A stretch of DNA of 16,431 nt from Actinomycetota bacterium (lineage in GTDB: Bacteria; Actinomycetota; Acidimicrobiia; Spongiisociales; ZC4RG35), in assembly GCA_019347585.1 (NCBI GenBank), contig JAHWLC010000003.1:1-16431 (forward strand), read 5' to 3'. A program made the translations under genes and the position numbers. The number at the start of each line of letters is the position of its first letter. Positions within the stretch are counted from its first letter, which is position 1. The notes under the pieces were generated by a model that was given only the letters and a program-made list of their open reading frames with translations, was not told where the DNA came from and ran no database searches. Shown here piece after piece: positions 12,209 through 16,431 of the stretch.

Positions 12209-14770
12209 ATGGCCAAGAGCCTCGTCATCGTGGAGTCACCCACCAAGGCCCGCACCATCTCGTCGTTCCTCGGCGGGAAATCCACCGTGGAGTCATCGAT
12301 GGGCCACGTCAGAGACCTGCCACGCTCCGCTTCGGAGATCCCCGGCCGGGCCAAAGGCAAGGAATGGGCCCGCCTCGGAGTCAATGTGGAGAATGACTTC
12401 GAGCCTCTCTACATCGTGCCCAAGGAGCGCAAGCAGCAAATCAAGAAGCTGAAGGAGCTGCTGGAGGAGGCCGACGAGCTCTATCTGGCCACCGACGAGG
12501 ACCGGGAGGGCGAGGCGATCGCCTGGCATCTGGTCGAAGTCCTCAAGCCGAAGGTCCCGGTGCGGCGGATGGTGTTTCACGAGATCACCAAGCAGGCCAT
12601 CGAGCAGGCCTTCGCCAACCCCCGCGATCTGGACGACCGGTTGGTGCAGGCCCAGGAGGCGCGTCGCATCCTCGACCGTCTCTACGGCTACGAGGTGTCC
12701 CCGGTCCTCTGGAAGAAGATCCAGCCCAAGCTGTCGGCGGGGCGGGTGCAGAGCGTGGCGGTCAGGATCGTGGTGGAGAGAGAGCGGGAGCGGATCGCCT
12801 TCAACCCAGCCGCCTACTGGGGCCTGGAAGGAAGCTTCGCCCCCGCCGACGACCTCGACCAGGCCTTTGATGCCACCCTGCTCTCGATCGGCGAGGAACG
12901 GGTGGCGACGGGGAGGGACTTCGACTCCACCGGCAAGGCCAAGGAAGGAGTGGCGGTCCTCGACCAGGAGCGTGCCACTGCCTTGGCCGAGGACCTGGCG
13001 GACTCCACGTTCGAGGTGACCGGGGTCGAGAGCAAACCCTACAAGCGCAGCCCCTATCCCCCGTTCCGCACCTCCACCCTGCAGCAGGAGGCTGGGCGCA
13101 AGCTCCGGTTCTCGTCGGCGCGGACCATGTCTGTGGCGCAGCGTCTATACGAGAACGGGTACATCACCTACATGAGGACCGACTCGGTCTCCCTCTCCGA
13201 TTCGGCGCTGGCGGCGGCCCGAGCGGGCATCACCAGGCTCTACGGCGACGCCTACCTGTCGCCGGCCCCCCGCCGGTACGCCGGGAAGGTGAAAGGCGCC
13301 CAGGAGGCCCACGAGGCGATCAGGCCGGCCGGAGAGACCTTCCGGACCCCGGAGCAGATCGCCAGCGGGGTGGGTGCCGACGAGCGGGCGCTCTACGACC
13401 TGATCTGGAAGCGGACCATGGCCTCGCAGATGGCCGATGCCACCGGGGTCAGCGTCTCGCTCCGGATCGGCGCCCGATCCGGGTCCGGGGAAGACGTGAC
13501 GTTCGGAGCGTCGGGGAGGACCATAACCTTTCCCGGCTTTCTCCGGGCCTACGTGGAGGGGTCCGACGACCCCGAATCGGAGCTCGACGACCGGGAGAAG
13601 ATCCTCCCGCCGCTGGAGCAGGGCGATGCCCTGGCGGTGGAGCATCTCGAGCCCACCGGCCACGAGACCCGCCCCCCGGCCCGGTACACGGAGGCCTCAC
13701 TCGTGCAGAGGCTCGAGGAGCTCGGGGTGGGGCGGCCCTCGACCTACTCCTCGATCATGACCACCATCCAGGACCGGGGCTACGTGTTCAAGCGGGGATC
13801 GGCGCTGGTCCCCACCTTCACCGCCTTCGGGGTCGTGTCCCTGCTCGAGAAGCACTTCCCCAACCTGGTCGACTACGAGTTCACCGCCGAGATGGAGTCC
13901 GACCTCGACCGGATCGCCGGTGGGGAGGAGGAGTCGGTGCCTTGGCTGTCGGCCTTCTACTTCGGCGGCGACGGGCTCAAGAAGAGGGTGGCGGAGCGTC
14001 TCGACGAGATCGACTCCAGGGAGGTGAATTCCATACCGCTCGGCGAGGACGAACAGGGAAACCCGGTCGTGGCCAGGGTGGGGCGGTACGGGCCCTATGT
14101 GGAGAGGCAGGAGGAGCGGGCGTCCCTGCCCGACGACCTTGCACCCGACGAGCTCACGGTGGAGAAGGCACTGGAGCTGATCGAGGTCCAGAATGCCGGG
14201 GACAAGATCCTGGGGACCGATCCCGAGAGCGGCCTGGTCGTCTATGCCAAGACGGGCCGCTTCGGACCCTATGTCCAGCTCGGCGAGCAGGAAGAGGCCA
14301 GCAAGGAGAAGCCGAAGCGGGCCTCCCTTCTCTCGTCGATGTCCATCGACGAGCTGAGCCTCGACGACGCCCTCAAGCTGCTCTCACTGCCCCGCACGGT
14401 GGGGACCGACGAGGCGGGCGTCGAGATCCTCGCCCTCAACGGGCGCTACGGCCCCTACATCCAGAGGGGCGAGGACCGAAGATCGCTGGAGAGCGAGGAG
14501 CAGCTGTTCACCATCGACGTCGAGGAGGCGCTCGCTCTCCTCGCCGAGCCCCCGAAGCGCCGGGGCCAGCGAAAATCCTCCACTCTCAAGGAGCTGGGTG
14601 ACGACCCGGCCACCGGGAAGAAGGTGAGCCTCCGCTCCGGCCGTTACGGGCCGTACGTGACCGACGGCGAGGTGAACGCATCGCTCCGGAAGGGGGACTC
14701 GCCGGAGTCGGTCACCATCGAGCGCGCCGCGGAGCTGCTGGCCGACCGCCGGGAGCGGGTCGGCGGCTAG
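12209..14770 (+). CDS. topA: DNA topoisomerase I (type IA)
   Basis: TopA relaxes negative supercoils through a 5'-phosphotyrosine intermediate. The 853-residue protein has the TOPRIM domain with E9 in VIVESPTKA and D96/D98/E100 in ATDEDREGE. LSAGRVQSVAVRIVVERE (175-192) follows, then the catalytic tyrosine Y321 in YITYMRTDS. The core ends with the TEASLVQRLEELGVGRPSTY block, which is also conserved. In place of zinc fingers, the C-terminus carries four GR[YF]GPY[VI] repeats at about 628, 684, 745 and 811, the actinobacterial TopA tail. There is no long lysine-rich extension of the kind seen in mycobacteria. The ATG at 12209 matches the family N-terminus MAKSLVIVESP. The stop shares bases with that of the convergent PhoH gene. 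Confidence 0.97.
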   Translation: MAKSLVIVESPTKARTISSFLGGKSTVESSMGHVRDLPRSASEIPGRAKGKEWARLGVNVENDFEPLYIVPKERKQQIKKLKELLEEADELYLATDEDREGEAIAWHLVEVLKPKVPVRRMVFHEITKQAIEQAFANPRDLDDRLVQAQEARRILDRLYGYEVSPVLWKKIQPKLSAGRVQSVAVRIVVERERERIAFNPAAYWGLEGSFAPADDLDQAFDATLLSIGEERVATGRDFDSTGKAKEGVAVLDQERATALAEDLADSTFEVTGVESKPYKRSPYPPFRTSTLQQEAGRKLRFSSARTMSVAQRLYENGYITYMRTDSVSLSDSALAAARAGITRLYGDAYLSPAPRRYAGKVKGAQEAHEAIRPAGETFRTPEQIASGVGADERALYDLIWKRTMASQMADATGVSVSLRIGARSGSGEDVTFGASGRTITFPGFLRAYVEGSDDPESELDDREKILPPLEQGDALAVEHLEPTGHETRPPARYTEASLVQRLEELGVGRPSTYSSIMTTIQDRGYVFKRGSALVPTFTAFGVVSLLEKHFPNLVDYEFTAEMESDLDRIAGGEEESVPWLSAFYFGGDGLKKRVAERLDEIDSREVNSIPLGEDEQGNPVVARVGRYGPYVERQEERASLPDDLAPDELTVEKALELIEVQNAGDKILGTDPESGLVVYAKTGRFGPYVQLGEQEEASKEKPKRASLLSSMSIDELSLDDALKLLSLPRTVGTDEAGVEILALNGRYGPYIQRGEDRRSLESEEQLFTIDVEEALALLAEPPKRRGQRKSSTLKELGDDPATGKKVSLRSGRYGPYVTDGEVNASLRKGDSPESVTIERAAELLADRRERVGG

Positions 14771-16074
14771 AGGACGGTGGCGGCCATCTCGGCCAGCGGG
14801 GAGCGAACTGATCGCTCCAGGTTCACGTGGGCGAAGATCGGCGAGCCTTTGAACTTCTCGATGAGCGCCGCCATCCCCCCGAACGGCGAGATGTAGGGAT
14901 TGTCCACCTGGGTGAGGTCTCCGCAGAAGACCACTTTGGAGTCCTTCGACATCCGGGTCAGGATCACCTTGAGCGTTGACACCTCCAGGTTCTGGGCCTC
15001 ATCGATGATCACGAACTCCCCGGTGATCGAGCGCCCCCGCAGATAGGTGACCGACGCCATCTCCAGCTCGCCTCGGTCGATGAGCTCGTCGATGGCACCC
15101 CTGGCCCCGTCGATGCCGGCATCCGAGAAGAGCGCGTAGAGATTGTCGTGCACGGCGGCCATCCAGGGAGCCAGCTTCTCGTTGATGTCACCCGGCAGAT
15201 AGCCCAGCTCCTGACGTCCGACCGCCACCAACGGGCGGTAGACCGACACCCTGCGGTAACGAGCCTGCTCCAGCACTTGCTCCAGAGCCGCGGCCAACGA
15301 GAGGAAGGTCTTGCCGGTGCCGGCCATGCCCATGATCGACACCGCCGGGATGTCGGGGTCGAGAAGCTGGTGGAGGGCCACCGTCTGCCGGACGTTCTTC
15401 GGCTCAACGCCGAAGGCGCGGACGTGGGTGGGCACTCGTTCGACGACCACCGTCGGCTCCGACTGGATCACTCTCGCCAGAGCCGAGTGCGATGCCCCGC
15501 TGCGGAGGACGACGAACTCGTTGACCAGGGCGTTCAACCCGGCCACCTCGAACTTGCCTTCCTCGAAGAGCCGATCGATCGTGGCGGCGTCGGTGGGGTG
15601 CTCGACCAGGCCGGAGTGCAGCTCCTCGACGGGCGCGGTGTCGGCCCGGTAGTCCTGGACCCGGACCCCGAGTTGCGCCCCTTTGATGCGGAGGGCGGCG
15701 TCCTTGGTGACCAGCACCGGGTCGGCCGCCGCTCCCAGATTGAGGCAGCTGGCCAGGATCCGGTGGTCGGGAGTGGTCGGATCGAGGATGGCGGGCAGCC
15801 TGTCGGAGACGATCCCGTTGAGCTCGATGCGCACCGACCCGCCGTTGGCCAGGCTCGCCGGGTTCGCCAGACCACCGTGCTTGGAGGCGCCGAGGTCCTC
15901 GAGGAGACGGATCGCAGCCCGGGCATTGGCCCCGACCTCGTCGAGACGGGTCTTCTGCCGGTCCAGCTCTTCCACCACGACCAGCGGGATCACCACATGG
16001 TGCTCGTCGAAGCGGAGCAGGGATCTGGGATCGGCCAACAGGACACAGGTGTCGAGCACGAAGGTGGAAGCCAC
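14767..16074 (-). CDS. PIN domain-PhoH ATPase fusion (PhoH2-like, putative RNase/RNA helicase)
   Basis: The N-terminal PIN domain (about 1-140) carries the acidic metal-binding residues in FVLDTCVLLADP, VVVEELDRQK, TPDHRILASC and LVTKDAALRI. The C-terminal PhoH ATPase (about 215-435) has Walker A GMAGTGKT (249-256), YLRGRSI, Walker B VIIDEAQN (355-362) and KVVFCGDLTQVDNP. PIN-PhoH proteins of this arrangement are known in actinobacteria as sequence-specific RNA-unwinding ribonucleases. The family members make that role likely here, not proven. The GTG at 16074 is preferred over a TTG at 16104, because AGGAG lies 9 bases upstream and the family begins about five residues before VLDT. The product is then 435 residues. 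No toxin-antitoxin partner gene (PhoAT-like) lies directly upstream. Confidence 0.93.
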   Translation of the reverse strand: MASTFVLDTCVLLADPRSLLRFDEHHVVIPLVVVEELDRQKTRLDEVGANARAAIRLLEDLGASKHGGLANPASLANGGSVRIELNGIVSDRLPAILDPTTPDHRILASCLNLGAAADPVLVTKDAALRIKGAQLGVRVQDYRADTAPVEELHSGLVEHPTDAATIDRLFEEGKFEVAGLNALVNEFVVLRSGASHSALARVIQSEPTVVVERVPTHVRAFGVEPKNVRQTVALHQLLDPDIPAVSIMGMAGTGKTFLSLAAALEQVLEQARYRRVSVYRPLVAVGRQELGYLPGDINEKLAPWMAAVHDNLYALFSDAGIDGARGAIDELIDRGELEMASVTYLRGRSITGEFVIIDEAQNLEVSTLKVILTRMSKDSKVVFCGDLTQVDNPYISPFGGMAALIEKFKGSPIFAHVNLERSVRSPLAEMAATVL

Positions 16075-16166
16075 CGGGGGATTCTCCTGTCGAGAGGACG
16101 CCAAGGGTCCACAGCTTCACTTCTGAGGAGCCAAATTACAAGGATCGGATTCAGAGTCGTTGCCCA

Positions 16167-16431
16167 CTAGGGGCGGCGCTCCGCTACCCAAGCCCTGATC
16201 GCCCCCACCGGCCGGGTGTTGAGGACCTGGTCGGCGGTGACCCATCCCCGCTGGGCGTAGAGCACACCGAAGCCCATCCGCACCAGATCGCCGGTGTGAT
16301 GGGAGTCGGTGTCGATGACGATCGTGACCCCCAGGGCCATGGCCATGTGGGCGACCTCGGCGGTGGCGTCCAACCGGTCCAGGGCCCCGTTGACCTCGAG
16401 GGCGACCCCGGTCGCCGCCAGCGCCTCGAGG
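16167..16431 (-). CDS. C-terminal PHP domain of a PolX-like DNA polymerase/3'-5' exonuclease, 5' part outside window
   Basis: About 87 codons are visible and the frame enters from the right edge. ALEVNGALDRLD, then VTIVIDTDSHHTGDL and MGFGVLYAQRGWVTADQVLNT, match the end of the PHP (polymerase and histidinol phosphatase) metal-dependent phosphoesterase domain at the C-terminus of bacterial PolX. The D-S-H triplet supplies typical metal ligands. PolX is a gap-filling repair polymerase with exonuclease or AP-endonuclease activity. Only this tail can be seen, so a stand-alone PHP hydrolase remains possible. The 92 bases to the PhoH start hold no clear terminator; a TGTAAT near 16135-16140 on the minus strand could be a -10 box for the PhoH gene. 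Confidence 0.82.
   Translation of the reverse strand, partial: LEALAATGVALEVNGALDRLDATAEVAHMAMALGVTIVIDTDSHHTGDLVRMGFGVLYAQRGWVTADQVLNTRPVGAIRAWVAERRP

Noticed and set aside
1..16431. CRISPR arrays, insertion sequences, phage or integrase genes.
   Set aside because: No regularly spaced direct repeats with spacers and no transposase or recombinase motifs were seen; gene content is uniformly core metabolism and information processing.

Overview
The window is GC-rich, densely packed chromosomal DNA. Its gene order is familiar from Actinomycetota: tmk and holB beside topA, a tRNA-Thr after holB, then tilS-hpt-ftsH and folE-folP-folB-folK. The RsrA-type anti-sigma factor, the DUF2342-type metalloprotease and the repeat-tailed topoisomerase I point the same way. 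A deep lineage such as Acidimicrobiia is my best guess, but the sequence alone does not settle it. Every stretch is either core chromosome or short intergenic DNA. There is no phage, IS element, CRISPR array or integrase, and no gene-free stretch longer than about 130 bases.

Layout. 1-2712 (minus): folate operon folE, folP, a protein shaped like a dual-specificity phosphatase but lacking its catalytic residues, folB, and folK (cut by the window edge). 2786-4164 (plus): a three-gene module made of a 26-codon micro-ORF, a ribbon-helix-helix (RHH) regulator and a DUF4097 beta-repeat protein. A near-consensus promoter lies in front, overlaid by five boxes in an 11-bp register that look like the RHH operator. 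4175-4290: a compact cluster of nested palindromes between convergent genes. It holds two 24-nt hairpins of the same design that differ by compensatory base-pair changes. 4298-10311 (minus): sigR-like sigma factor, rsrA-like anti-sigma factor, a small membrane protein, a zinc metalloprotease, tilS, hpt and ftsH. ftsH is split by a one-base deficit in a G run. 10360-10431 (minus): tRNA-Thr(CGU). 10520-12129 (minus): tmk and holB. 12209-14770 (plus): topA. 14767-16074 (minus): PIN-PhoH ATPase, tail to tail with topA and sharing its stop tetranucleotide. 16167-16431 (minus): C-terminal PHP region of a PolX-like protein.

How the genes fit together. Four folate enzymes cover GTP to 7,8-dihydropteroate except for the dephosphorylation step. 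The sigR/rsrA pair heads a minus-strand run ending in quality-control and tRNA/purine genes, so thiol-oxidative stress could influence that run. Many junctions are 4-bp NTGA overlaps, indicating translational coupling. The least ordinary parts are the RHH-DUF4097 module with its 11-bp operator array, the covarying palindrome cluster, the pseudo-phosphatase in the folate operon and the ftsH frameshift. All family names come from motif recognition by eye; no search was run.
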